This document shows, piece by piece, positions 26,185 to 35,175 of a stretch of 64,000 bases of DNA (the stretch's first letter is position 1; the number at the start of each line of letters is the position of its first letter). The stretch covers positions 124,001 to 188,000 of the forward strand of contig JAWKZG010000004.1 of assembly GCA_041396125.1 (NCBI GenBank), given 5' to 3'. The position numbers were made by a program, and so were the translations under genes. Source of the stretch: JAWKZG01 sp041396125 (GTDB lineage: Bacteria; Pseudomonadota; Gammaproteobacteria; Competibacterales; Competibacteraceae). Under the pieces are notes generated by a model. That model had not been told where the DNA came from, searched no databases, and saw nothing but the letters and a program-made list of their open reading frames with translations.

Positions 26185-28245
26185 CTATTTACGGCTGAAA
26201 CCGGAGGGGGGGGCTTGCGGTGTTGCAGCGGGCGGCTCCGGCACTACTGTGGGAGCAGGTGCAGAGGGCACTGTATCCAGGGGCAGGATCGAGCGGTCCT
26301 GACGTATTTGCTCTGGTGTTTTTAGTAAGGGTGTCTGCACCTCGGGCAACAGGGCAATACCTTGCTGTCGCTCCCGGTTCTGCTGATCGCGAATATAGCT
26401 GTATTTATCGGCGCTGCGCTCGCTGCCGTCAAGCGCATCGCGCAAGATTACCGGATGCAGGAAAATCATCAGATTGCGTTTGGTTTTACTGGCCTGACGA
26501 TAGCGGAACAGCCCGCCAATAACCGGGATATCACCCAGGCCGGGGACTTTTTGGATGGTTTCGTCGAACGTGTCATCAATCAGACCACCCAGCACCAGGA
26601 CCTGCCCGTCCTCCACCAAGACATTGGTTTTCAAGGATCGTTTATTGGTGGTTGGCCCTTGCGCCAGCGAGGTCGCTGTCGGCACCACGCTGGACACTTC
26701 CTGACTGATATCCAGCTGGATGGCATTGCCTTCGTTGATCTGCGGTTTTACCCGCAAGGTCAGGCCGACGTCTTGCCGTTCAATGGTCTGGAACGGATTG
26801 CCTACCCCGTCACCGCCGTCCACGCTGGTGGTAAACGTACCGGTTACGAAAGGTACGTTCTGACCGATGATGATTTCGGCTTCCTCGTTGTCCAGGGTGA
26901 CAATAGTCGGCGTCGACAGCACATTGGTATTGGCATCCGAGGCCAGCGCACTGATCAGTGCTGCGAAACGAACGGAAGAACTGGTAATGCCCAGGGCCAG
27001 GTTAAGCCCGCTACCGAGACTGCTGGGCACGGTTTCATTGACGATAGCCGAGGCCAACTCCGAGACACTCAGCCCGTTAAAGCTGGCGCTGTCAAAATTG
27101 GTATAACCCACCACACTGCCATCCCCGCTACCGTCGATCAGCCATTGAATGCCCAGTTCAGCGAGTTTATCCGAGGAAATCTCGGCAATTACGGCTTCAA
27201 CCAGCACCTGGGCCCGGCGAATATCAAGCTGGGCGATCACTTCTTTCAGGCTTTGCATAGCATCCGGCTCAGCGCTGATAATCAGCGCATTGGTTGCTTC
27301 ATCGGCGCGGATATCGATAGCACTGGCGGCACGGCTCACGCTGTCGACTGGTTCAGAGCCGACCTGCTGGAGCTGCTGACTGACCCCCTGCAAGGTGGCC
27401 AATAACTCGGTGGCTTTGGCATAGCTCAGATACACCACCTGGGTATTACCAGTGCTTTGCAAGGGGGTATCCAGAGTGGCGATGACCTGACGTAAACGCT
27501 CCCGACTGGCCTGATCAGCGCTGATCAGAATGCTGTTCGTGCGCTCGTCCGCGATCAGACGGGGCATTTTGCTGGCACCAGCCGGATCAGAAGCGGCACT
27601 GGGCTGCTCCAGCGCAGTGAGCAGACGAACAACTTCACCGGCGGCGGCATTCTGCAGGGCGACAAGCTCGGTTTCTTCGTTGCTGGCACGGTCAATCTGG
27701 GCAATGATATCGGCTATTCGCTGCACATTACCGGCCAGATCGGCGACGATCAGCACATTGGTCGGCGCATACGCGGCCAGATGTCCTTCCGGCGGGATCA
27801 GTGGCCGCAGAATCGGCACCAGCTGGGCGGCCGCCACGTTTTTCACTTGAATCACCCGGGTCACGATCTGACTGGCACCTGGCCCGGCCGACTCCAGCCC
27901 CACAACCGGAACCTGTTCCTGTTTGGCCCCGGCCGATGGCACGATCTTGATCACGTTATCGCCCGGAATGGCGGCAAATCCGTGCACGGCCAGAATGGAC
28001 AGAAAAATATCGTAGATTTCTTTTTCGTCCAGTGCCCGACCCGACACCACCGTTACTTTGCCCTTAACGCGGGGATCAACAATAAAATTCTTGCCGGTGA
28101 TTTCGGCAATACTGGCGACCAGTGCGTTGATATCCGCATCTTTGAGGTTCAGCGTCACCGGCGCAGCCAGACTCGACGCCGTCCACAGCAGCAGCAATGC
28201 CAATCCCGGCCAGCGCGCTCGGATTACAATAGAGATTAACTTCAC
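26185..28245 (-). CDS. gspD: Type II secretion secretin GspD
   Basis: About 686-residue outer-membrane secretin. After a signal peptide ending near SSLAAP come N0 (VTLNLKDADINALVASIAE), N1-N3 repeats (NVLIVADLAGNV, SILISADQASRERL, NALIISAEPDAMQSL) and the secretin core (ILSTPTIVTLDNEEAEI, VGLTLRVKPQINEGNAI, VLGGLIDD). A Pro-rich tail follows. I take GTG 28245, which places the signal peptide at the start; a longer reading from 28323 would overlap the end of gspC and carry a charged, non-signal N-terminus. Confidence 0.93.
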   Translation of the reverse strand: MKLISIVIRARWPGLALLLLWTASSLAAPVTLNLKDADINALVASIAEITGKNFIVDPRVKGKVTVVSGRALDEKEIYDIFLSILAVHGFAAIPGDNVIKIVPSAGAKQEQVPVVGLESAGPGASQIVTRVIQVKNVAAAQLVPILRPLIPPEGHLAAYAPTNVLIVADLAGNVQRIADIIAQIDRASNEETELVALQNAAAGEVVRLLTALEQPSAASDPAGASKMPRLIADERTNSILISADQASRERLRQVIATLDTPLQSTGNTQVVYLSYAKATELLATLQGVSQQLQQVGSEPVDSVSRAASAIDIRADEATNALIISAEPDAMQSLKEVIAQLDIRRAQVLVEAVIAEISSDKLAELGIQWLIDGSGDGSVVGYTNFDSASFNGLSVSELASAIVNETVPSSLGSGLNLALGITSSSVRFAALISALASDANTNVLSTPTIVTLDNEEAEIIIGQNVPFVTGTFTTSVDGGDGVGNPFQTIERQDVGLTLRVKPQINEGNAIQLDISQEVSSVVPTATSLAQGPTTNKRSLKTNVLVEDGQVLVLGGLIDDTFDETIQKVPGLGDIPVIGGLFRYRQASKTKRNLMIFLHPVILRDALDGSERSADKYSYIRDQQNRERQQGIALLPEVQTPLLKTPEQIRQDRSILPLDTVPSAPAPTVVPEPPAATPQAPPSGFSRK

Positions 28246-28288
28246 CTTGCTACTTCGCTCCGGTTCACTGCATATTTCGCTACTGACA

Positions 28289-29236
28289 TTACTGCGTAAG
28301 TAAAAACACAAACGGAATTTCACGTCCGTTACGTAAAATTTTGATCTGGACCTGATCTTCGCTGAATAAATTTTGCAGCATCGTCAGCCCCTGTATCGGG
28401 TCGGTCACCGGTGCACCATTGACCTCGGTCAGTATATCGCCATTGCGCAGTCCGAGTCGCCCCAGCAGGCGCCGGTCGCGTCCCTGACGCAATTGCAGAC
28501 CGGCGAATTGTCCCTGCGCCATATACGGGGCGGCAAAAGCCAGCTGTTCCAGTGCGGCCGGATTGGCCGCGACCTGATCCCGTAATAGTTCGGCGACCGC
28601 CCGTGCATTGATCATTTCCGCCGCTGCTGGTGCAAATCCGCCCCCCCCGCCAGATGTTGCCGGCCCGGCCGGTTTACGGCTATCGGATTCTCGCGGCAAA
28701 CTCAGTGCTTCAAGCTGCCCGGCGCGGGCCAGAATGACTTTGTCCGTCTGAATTTGATGCACACTGACACCGCCACTCAGCAGATCGCCTTCGCGGTATA
28801 CCTGCTCAGGTGCCGAACCTTCAGCGATCAGCGCCAGCGCGCTATTATCCTGGCGATAAAAAATGCCGGCCAGACGCAGATTCAGGCGCGTCTCCGGGGC
28901 TTCGACGACGGTTTCCGGAACGGGGACAGCCTGCACCTGGCCAAATAAATGCAAAGCGGCAATCTGCCGTGCATCAAGCAGGTTACTGCGGCTGTCCGCT
29001 TGCATGTCGGTAGTGGCGGACAGGTTTGCGGTCGCTATTGCCGCAGGTTCAGCAGACAGGCGCGGCATGGGCAGCGGTACCAGCAGCAGGGTCCAGGCGG
29101 CCAATTGCCAGGCCAGAAACCCGAGCAGCAACAGTGTAACCAGAGTTGGCAGCCGATTTAGCAACGCGTTATGACGCCCGTTCTGTAGCAAAAAATTCCA
29201 ACTCAATCTTGCACCCACATTCACTACTGCAAACAC
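28289..29236 (-). CDS. gspC: Type II secretion protein GspC
   Basis: About 315 residues. One N-terminal TM segment (LPTLVTLLLLGFLAWQLAAW), a homology region (ARQIAALHLFGQVQ to VYREGDLLSGGVSVHQI) that contacts the GspD N0 domain, and a C-terminal PDZ domain (LRNGDILTEVNGAPVTDPIQG). Gly-rich linker between. First gene of the gspCDEF run. The start codon is uncertain: the opening MFAVVNVG would be coded by GTG, and a downstream ATG or GTG could be used. Confidence 0.9.
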   Translation of the reverse strand: MFAVVNVGARLSWNFLLQNGRHNALLNRLPTLVTLLLLGFLAWQLAAWTLLLVPLPMPRLSAEPAAIATANLSATTDMQADSRSNLLDARQIAALHLFGQVQAVPVPETVVEAPETRLNLRLAGIFYRQDNSALALIAEGSAPEQVYREGDLLSGGVSVHQIQTDKVILARAGQLEALSLPRESDSRKPAGPATSGGGGGFAPAAAEMINARAVAELLRDQVAANPAALEQLAFAAPYMAQGQFAGLQLRQGRDRRLLGRLGLRNGDILTEVNGAPVTDPIQGLTMLQNLFSEDQVQIKILRNGREIPFVFLLTQ

Positions 29237-29504
29237 TGCAAATTCGACCGCGACCGGCGGCCTGAAACTTGTTTTGCCGGCAGGATTGTATCCCCAAAAT
29301 AATCGATCAGCGAGACTTGATGACTGATTAAGCCTGGGTTAAGGATACGCTATCTACAATAGGTATTAATATGCTTTTGTCAGGGTTGCTGGTATAAATC
29401 GCACGGGATTTTGACCGCTTCGAAACCACCCGATATAAACCCAAACGCTGCTGCCAAACTTATTTTTTATTTAAGTTTTTTTATTTAACACGAGGATAAA
29501 TTGC

Positions 29505-30158
29505 ATGACCAGGGTGACATTACAGACCATGAGCTTGCCTCTGCTGCTGGCATTGGCAGTCTTGCTGAGCGGCTGTGCCGACAGTCCGTATCAGCGTACC
29601 GCAACCGGTGCGACCATTGGCGCTATCGCCGGCGGTGTATTAGGCCATCAACTGGATGACGACGCCGGTCGTTATGTCGGCGCAGCAGTCGGCGCGGCTA
29701 TCGGTGGCGGCATCGGTTACGCCATGGATCAGCAGGCCCAGGATTTACAGCGGCTGGCGGCGGAAAACCAGGCCCTGGGTATGGAAGTACAGCGCCTGCA
29801 GGATGGCAGTATCCGGGTTGATCTGCCGAGCGAAGTAACCTTCGATTTTAACAGTGACCGGGTGCGCCCTGAATTCACCTCGACACTGGGCGAAATGGCC
29901 CGCATCCTGAATCAGGACCCCCGCTCTACAGTCACGATTGTCGGCCATACCGACAGTGTTGGTTCAGATGCCTATAATATGGACTTGTCATTGCGTCGGG
30001 CCCGCAGCGTAGCTGCCGAGTTGAATTATCGCGGAGTGGATCGCGGCCGTCTTTATACGGAAGGTCGTGGCGAACGCCAGCCGCGCGCCGACAACGCCAC
30101 CGAACAGGGCCGGCGCATGAACCGTCGGGTTGAAATTTTTATCCGGCCCATTTCCTGA
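29505..30158 (+). CDS. OmpA-family lipoprotein with glycine zipper
   Basis: 217 residues. Lipobox LLSGC near residue 24, then a glycine-zipper segment (GATIGAIAGGVLGHQL and AAVGAAIGGGIGYAM), a coiled-coil bit and an OmpA_C peptidoglycan-binding domain (VTIVGHTDSVGSDAYNMDLS, LYTEGRGERQPRADN, NRRVEIFI). The protein should tether the outer membrane to peptidoglycan, like YiaD/Pal. ATG 29505 follows GAGGATAAATTGC. Stands alone; divergent from gspC, convergent with the transglycosylase. Confidence 0.92.
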   Translation: MTRVTLQTMSLPLLLALAVLLSGCADSPYQRTATGATIGAIAGGVLGHQLDDDAGRYVGAAVGAAIGGGIGYAMDQQAQDLQRLAAENQALGMEVQRLQDGSIRVDLPSEVTFDFNSDRVRPEFTSTLGEMARILNQDPRSTVTIVGHTDSVGSDAYNMDLSLRRARSVAAELNYRGVDRGRLYTEGRGERQPRADNATEQGRRMNRRVEIFIRPIS

Positions 30159-30201
30159 ACGGTAGAGTGTCTTAATCCGCCTGGGCCAGATAGCAAGCAG
30201 A

Positions 30202-30242
30202 CAGGCAAGCAGGCAGGCAAGTCCATATTTCCTGCTTGCCTG
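30202..30242. terminator. Hairpin between convergent genes
   Basis: 12-bp perfect arms CAGGCAAGCAGG (30202-30213) and CCTGCTTGCCTG (30231-30242) with a 17-base loop, between the convergent OmpA-like and transglycosylase genes. It lacks a clean T run, so terminator function is inferred from position; slipped repeats of GCAAGCAG nearby suggest replication slippage. Confidence 0.55.
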
Positions 30243-30292
30243 TACAGGTGGACACTAACACCGGATCTCAAGGCTGGCCTCCCTGCAACAGC

Positions 30293-31807
30293 TCATTTCA
30301 GCCCAGCCAGAGGATTGTCGAAATCGAATCCGAACATACGCGGATTTTCGCCAATCACAGCAGCGGCAACAATATAAAAAACATAATCATAGGTCTGCTT
30401 CGGGATGTTGTGCCGTTGCAATAACTGCCAGAAATTCCGCTCGCGTGGATTGGCCGGCATCTGCTCCAGCAAGCGCAGGATATTACCCTCACCCCAATTG
30501 TAGGAAGCCAGCACCAGCAAGCCCGAAGCCTGCGCATCGGTACGGTAGATGTCGCGCAGATAGCGTGCTGCCGCAAAGGTGGATTTGGTGAAATCATGCC
30601 GCTCATCGCCAGCATCGACTACAGGTTCATCAACCTGCGGGCCAATTGTCAAACCATAACGCATTGCGGTTTGCGGAATAAAGTGCCACATGCCTTTGGC
30701 ATGGCCGTAACGGGTCTGCGGACCGATGGCATCCGTACGGAAATTACTTTCCTGCAACGCCAGATATAGAAATTGGGGCGGTAATTGATGTTGTTTAAGC
30801 GCTTGTGCAATCACGGTTGCATAATTGTTTTCATGTAAACGCACCATGGCTCGTGACAGACGTTTCGTACTGCGCCATTTTTTAATATAGCGTTTGACTT
30901 CCGTCACGAATTCCGTCGGCGCATTGGCATCGGATTCACCCAGCAGGCGAGCAACATGCAGGATCAAACGATCCGGATCTGTGCGCAACAGCTTGGTATT
31001 ATCGAGCTGGGCCATAAACTCGGCGTACTGTTGCTGCAGGGTTTCCAGTCGTTGCTGCTGCTCCGCGATCTGGCTACCATACAGTTCATTGAGACCGCTG
31101 AAGTTATCGAACAAGGCGCTTTGCAGATTGACCACCTGGAGCTCCAGGGTTTTCATCCCGTAAAACATATCCAGCGCCAACTCACTCAGCTTGCGGGTGT
31201 TGTAATAGTGATGCACTGCAACCACCGTCGCCGCGCTGAGCAGAAGCAGCAAGAGCAGGAAAACGCTGCGATAACGTAAAGTCTGTTTGCGCGCAGCAAC
31301 TTCCATCGCACGGCGCACCCCGGCGACCCCCAGTCTTTCGGTACGACTCTGACGGGCAGCAGGGCGAGCAGACGCTGTAAAATTGTCTGACGGTATCGAC
31401 AGTTTTGGCGATTCCGGCTGCTGGCCAGTGCCCGCCATATCGGTTGTGGCACGATCCGATACTGAAGCTGTGATTGCTTCTGCTTGCAACTCGGCGTGCC
31501 GGGCCATGAGAAAAACAATCGGGCCATGCTGACCCAGACGCAAACGTAATGGCCCGTCAACTGGGGCCTGTTGTAAAGCCTGACCATTGACATAGGTACC
31601 ATAACGACTGTTAAGATCGCGCACCCACCAGCAACCGGCACGATAATCGCAATACAAATGCTGCCGGCTTACCATGTGATGGTCGATCAAAACCTGACAG
31701 GCTTCGCCTCTGCCAATGTAAAATCCGTACTCGAAGCACAGGGTTTTTTCCTCCCCGGTTACTGCGATATAACGAACTTTGATTTCTGAGCCTGCTGCGG
31801 TGCTCAT
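30293..31807 (-). CDS. FHA domain fused to membrane lytic transglycosylase
   Basis: 504 residues. Cytoplasmic FHA domain at about 10-100 with the classical residues GRGEACQV, SRQH (48-51) and NSRYGTYVNG. Then a Ser/Arg-rich linker, one TM segment at 181-199, a coiled coil (about 215-275) and a periplasmic SLT-type transglycosylase domain (ALQESNFRTDAIG with the catalytic Glu, KGMWHFIPQTAMRYGL, ASYNWGEGNI). The domain cleaves peptidoglycan glycan strands; the FHA half could bring it under Ser/Thr kinase control from inside the cell. ATG 31807 begins the FHA fold; the in-frame extension to 31858 uses TTG. The kinase of the 17 kb region is the only one visible here. Confidence 0.88.
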   Translation of the reverse strand: MSTAAGSEIKVRYIAVTGEEKTLCFEYGFYIGRGEACQVLIDHHMVSRQHLYCDYRAGCWWVRDLNSRYGTYVNGQALQQAPVDGPLRLRLGQHGPIVFLMARHAELQAEAITASVSDRATTDMAGTGQQPESPKLSIPSDNFTASARPAARQSRTERLGVAGVRRAMEVAARKQTLRYRSVFLLLLLLLSAATVVAVHHYYNTRKLSELALDMFYGMKTLELQVVNLQSALFDNFSGLNELYGSQIAEQQQRLETLQQQYAEFMAQLDNTKLLRTDPDRLILHVARLLGESDANAPTEFVTEVKRYIKKWRSTKRLSRAMVRLHENNYATVIAQALKQHQLPPQFLYLALQESNFRTDAIGPQTRYGHAKGMWHFIPQTAMRYGLTIGPQVDEPVVDAGDERHDFTKSTFAAARYLRDIYRTDAQASGLLVLASYNWGEGNILRLLEQMPANPRERNFWQLLQRHNIPKQTYDYVFYIVAAAVIGENPRMFGFDFDNPLAGLK

Positions 31808-32024
31808 AGTACGGTCACGACACCTCACCAGTTGTAACAAAACAAATAGTTGTTGCAAAAAAATACAAAAGGTATTATTAATGCAACATCACGCTAATTC
31901 ATGAGATCTGCTATTGCTTAAAACGCTTATTGATATACGCATCGGCCAGACCGATATTCCAGAGTTAACAACTCGCTTTTTTCGCCTTGCGGCGAAGCAT
32001 GAATATAGTTAGAGGTTATTCCCG

Positions 32025-32342
32025 ATGGGGCCATCATTTACCGTTAAAGCCTTACAACATCAGAATCTTGCTTTTGCCGGCACTGCCGGTATCAGCCGGG
32101 AAAACCGGCATCGCGGCTTCCGGCCCGGTTTTTTCGATCGTGCGACCGGCAGTGTCTATATTTCCCGTCACCCGGACGGGCGACCCGCTCCCGTGCATAT
32201 TCTAGACGGTTTACCGGATGAATTAGTCATTGAGCGTACCAGTTCCGGTCAGGTTACCGCTATTAAAGGTACCGTTATTGCCGGATTTGTGCTGGAAGGT
32301 CAGTTTTATACCCGCGAACAAGCCACCCACATGCTGGCCTGA
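32025..32342 (+). CDS. Conserved-looking small hypothetical protein
   Basis: 105 residues, no signal peptide, no TM. I do not recognise it. It has an Arg/Gly-rich opening (ENRHRGFRPGFFDRATGSVY), then ISRHPDGRPAPVHILDGLPDELV and a C-terminal part with hydrophobic Gly motifs (GTVIAGFVLEGQFYTREQ). Codon usage is like its neighbours, and AGAGG stands before the ATG, so it is probably real. It diverges from the transglycosylase. Confidence 0.55.
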   Translation: MGPSFTVKALQHQNLAFAGTAGISRENRHRGFRPGFFDRATGSVYISRHPDGRPAPVHILDGLPDELVIERTSSGQVTAIKGTVIAGFVLEGQFYTREQATHMLA

Positions 32343-32458
32343 ACGGCACCGCGCTACCGTCATCATCCGTATTTTCCAGCTGTTGTTTTATCTGCTCCAG
32401 CGTTTGAATCCGCCAGTCAAACCCCTGCGTAATATCAACCATAAGCATACCTAACAGG

Positions 32459-32523
32459 ATGCCGGTATCTCTGTTCTTCAGCGCAGTCCCAACCCTCCGC
32501 TGACGGCGCTGAAGTACCGGCAT
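32459..32523. repeat. Compound palindrome, two nested stems
   Basis: Outer arms ATGCCGGTA (32459-32467) and TACCGGCAT (32515-32523), inner arms CTTCAGCGC (32476-32484) and GCGCTGAAG (32506-32514), all perfect. On the right the two arms abut; on the left 8 bases separate them. It ends 21 bases before the metallopeptidase start. Either a structured leader or an extragenic palindromic element. Confidence 0.75.
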
Positions 32524-32544
32524 TCCCCTACCGCTGGAGGCATC

Positions 32545-33453
32545 GTGCTGAATCGATTCACCGTGGCTGTTATCGGCGCTATTGCTATGTTGTCAACGTC
32601 CGCCAACGCGCTGGAGCAACGTCTGCACACCGGTAACGCCGAAATCACGTTCGCCTGGGAAGGCAGCGCCTGGCCTGACAGCAGATCGGCTATTGTGCCC
32701 TGGATTCAACGCAGCCTTGATGCTGTAACCGCCTATTTTGGCGATTTCCCTGTCCAGCAATTACACCTGGCGCTCAGCCCCAGCACTGGGCGTTCCATCC
32801 ATGGCACTGCCTACCCGGGTGAACCGCCGGTTATCATCCTGCGTTTAGGCACCTCGGTACAACCACGTGATCTGCAGCAGGACTGGGTGCTGGTGCATGA
32901 GTTGACACATCTCAGTCTGCCGTCGCTGGCGCGCCGTCATCACTGGCTGGAAGAAGGCGTTGCCACCTATATTGAGCCGCTGATTCGCTATCACAGCGGC
33001 CTGCTTGGTGAAGACGAGATCTGGCGCTGGCTGTTGCAAGGTACCCCCAAAGGTTTACCGCAGGCCGGCGATCAGGGACTGGATTTCACCCCGACCTGGG
33101 GACGTACGTATTGGGGTGGTGCCCTGTTTTGCCTGCTGGCCGATCTGCAGATTCGGGAGCAGACTGCTGGTCGCTTCAGCTTCGGTAGCGCCTTGCGGGC
33201 CATCAGCGCAGCGGGCGGCACCATGCAGGGACAGCGCCGCTGGCCAATTGCCGAAGTCCTTGCCATTGGCGATCATGCAACGGGTACCCGGGTCCTGCAG
33301 ACTTTATACGCCGAGCACCGTGCCCAGGCTGTTACCCCGGCGTTGTCACAATTGTGGCAGGAACTCGGTGTCGCGTTAATCGACGGCGTGATTGTCTATG
33401 ACGATCGGGCACCGCGCAGCCAATTGCGCAAAACCCTGATCAACACCCCGTAG
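32545..33453 (+). CDS. Secreted gluzincin metallopeptidase-like protein
   Basis: 302 residues. Signal peptide (VAVIGAIAMLSTSANA). Zinc motif HELTH at about residue 116-120 with a downstream Glu in WLEEGVATY, giving the HExxH plus E arrangement of the M1/M61 gluzincins. The rest is unlike known families by eye. GTG 32545 is used because GGAGG precedes it by 5-6 bases. A periplasmic or, given T2SS in the window, secreted protease. The substrate is unknown. Confidence 0.75.
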   Translation: MLNRFTVAVIGAIAMLSTSANALEQRLHTGNAEITFAWEGSAWPDSRSAIVPWIQRSLDAVTAYFGDFPVQQLHLALSPSTGRSIHGTAYPGEPPVIILRLGTSVQPRDLQQDWVLVHELTHLSLPSLARRHHWLEEGVATYIEPLIRYHSGLLGEDEIWRWLLQGTPKGLPQAGDQGLDFTPTWGRTYWGGALFCLLADLQIREQTAGRFSFGSALRAISAAGGTMQGQRRWPIAEVLAIGDHATGTRVLQTLYAEHRAQAVTPALSQLWQELGVALIDGVIVYDDRAPRSQLRKTLINTP

Positions 33454-33460
33454 CAGATTA

Positions 33461-34237
33461 TCAGTTCAGCAGCTCCGGCAGTGGCCGTTCACGCACCTGC
33501 GCGGGCGGCGCGCGCCGGATAGACGGCAAATTACCCTGCTGAGTGCGCAAGTGCTGTAATAATCGCTGCGAGGCCGTTCCCGTGACCGGCAAACGATTAT
33601 TCCGCTGATAAGCCTGTATGGCTTCAACAGTCTGCCCGCCCAGACGACCGTCTACGATGCTCATCGGATAACCCAGACGCTTCAGTTCCAGCTGAATATT
33701 CGCAATCAGCGTCTCATTGAGTTCTTCTTCCTGTGCCTTCTCTGGTGCGACCTCCTGTGCGGCTGCGGGCGAAGATCCACCAAGAACGGGTGCTGTTACC
33801 GGCGTTGACAGACCGTCTAAAGTCGTGCGGTCACTGCCGCCAGCGGGCGGATTGGGCGAACTCAGACTGGCACGACCCAGCGGTCGCCAGGCCCGCGCCA
33901 GCTCCTGGGCCTGGGCCATCTGCTCGGGCGTCATCTGCGCCGCTACCGCATCGCGGGACGCCGCTGCCAGACGCTGTCCACGTGATGCCGCCAGGTTGTA
34001 CCATTTGTGCGCTTCAACAAAATCCTGCAGCACACCTTCACCCCGTGCAAACATGCGTCCCATGACAAACTGGGCATCCGGATCGCCGGCTTCGGCAAGT
34101 TGCATTAACTGCCCTAATGCGGCCTGGTAATCCTGCCGTTCGTAGGCTGCCAGGCCAGTTGCCAGATCAGCTGCCCTACTCTGCCCTGCGACCACCAGAA
34201 AAATCAAAACCAAGATCGTTTTAATAAGGTATTGCAT
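33461..34237 (-). CDS. Sel1-repeat and peptidoglycan-binding protein
   Basis: About 258 residues, exported (signal LIKTILVLIFLVVAGQSRA). Two Sel1-type repeats at about 25-90 (AAYERQDYQAALGQLMQLAE, AQFVMGRMFARGEGVLQD), a Pro/Ala-rich linker, then a PG_binding_1 domain (NIQLELKRLGYPMSIVDGRL, AIQAYQRNNRLPVTG). Likely a periplasmic scaffold on the cell wall. ATG 34237 is chosen over GTG 34246 because AGGTG lies at the right distance. Convergent with the metallopeptidase, 8 bases between. Confidence 0.82.
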   Translation of the reverse strand: MQYLIKTILVLIFLVVAGQSRAADLATGLAAYERQDYQAALGQLMQLAEAGDPDAQFVMGRMFARGEGVLQDFVEAHKWYNLAASRGQRLAAASRDAVAAQMTPEQMAQAQELARAWRPLGRASLSSPNPPAGGSDRTTLDGLSTPVTAPVLGGSSPAAAQEVAPEKAQEEELNETLIANIQLELKRLGYPMSIVDGRLGGQTVEAIQAYQRNNRLPVTGTASQRLLQHLRTQQGNLPSIRRAPPAQVRERPLPELLN

Positions 34238-34335
34238 AATATCCACACCTGAGAGATACCTACCTTGACCGTTAAGCAGGCTTAGAAAAGCTTATAGTAC
34301 TCCGACCACACTTACCATTCTGTTACCCATTACTT

Positions 34336-35121
34336 ATGTGTCTTATTTTACTGGCTTATAAGCAGCACCCCGAGTATCCGCTGATCCTTGCGGCGAATCG
34401 CGATGAATTTTACCGTCGCCCGACCCAGCCTTTGCAACCCTGGCCGGATGCACCCCATGTGCTGGCCGGGCGTGACCTGCAGGCAGGTGGCACCTGGCTG
34501 GGCGTGAGCGCGGACGGCCGTCTGGCCACGGTCACTAATTTCCGCAACCCGACGCAACGCACGCCCGGCAAGCGCTCGCGGGGGGAGCTGACAGCCCGTT
34601 TTTTACGCGAGGAATCGTCTGCCGAAACGTATCTGGACCAGCTCCGGCCTATTGCAGATGATTATCAGGGCTTTAATTTGTTGCTCGGAGATGCCAGTGG
34701 TTTATGGTATTTCAGCAACCGCGATGCAGCCGGCCCCAAGCCTTTGCCTGCGGGTATTTACGGCCTGAGCAACCATCTGCTTGATACACCCTGGCCCAAA
34801 GTTGAGCGCGGCAAACAGGCCTTACGGCAAGCGCTTATAGCACCGTCACTGGATGCCTTGTTAAGCTTACTGGAAGACCGCTGGCAACCACCGCCCGAGC
34901 AACTCCCCGACACCGGCGTTGGTCTGCAGCGGGAGCAACAACTGGCACCGGTTTTTATTGCAGGCACGGAGTATGGTACCCGCTGCTCTACGGCTTTGCT
35001 GCGTCATAGCAGCGGGCACTGGTCGATGGCTGAACGCACCCATGCGACAAATCTGACCCGCCGTTATCAATGGCCACCTGCAACAGTCCGGCAGCAACAT
35101 GTTCAGAGCACGACCTCATAA
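34336..35121 (+). CDS. NRDE/TANGO2-family protein
   Basis: 261 residues. N-terminal MCLILLAYKQHPEYPLILAA then NRDEFYRRP, the motif that names the family, and the Cys at position 2 that could serve as an N-terminal nucleophile as in Ntn hydrolases. Members occur from bacteria to man and have been tied to haem handling and lipid metabolism; biochemistry is unsettled. It lies 54 bases before purB, perhaps co-transcribed. Confidence 0.88.
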   Translation: MCLILLAYKQHPEYPLILAANRDEFYRRPTQPLQPWPDAPHVLAGRDLQAGGTWLGVSADGRLATVTNFRNPTQRTPGKRSRGELTARFLREESSAETYLDQLRPIADDYQGFNLLLGDASGLWYFSNRDAAGPKPLPAGIYGLSNHLLDTPWPKVERGKQALRQALIAPSLDALLSLLEDRWQPPPEQLPDTGVGLQREQQLAPVFIAGTEYGTRCSTALLRHSSGHWSMAERTHATNLTRRYQWPPATVRQQHVQSTTS

Positions 35122-35175
35122 CCCAGTGTCCGGCTTTTATTGATCATTATTTAAGAAATAGCACAGGATATACGC

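Noticed and set aside
26362..27405. 347-codon frame opposite gspD
   Set aside because: Antisense shadow of the secretin gene; no start signals and no recognisable protein.
32275..32523. 82-codon minus-strand frame starting in the palindrome
   Set aside because: It overlaps the 3' end of the 105-residue gene, starts inside an inverted repeat and has no ribosome site.
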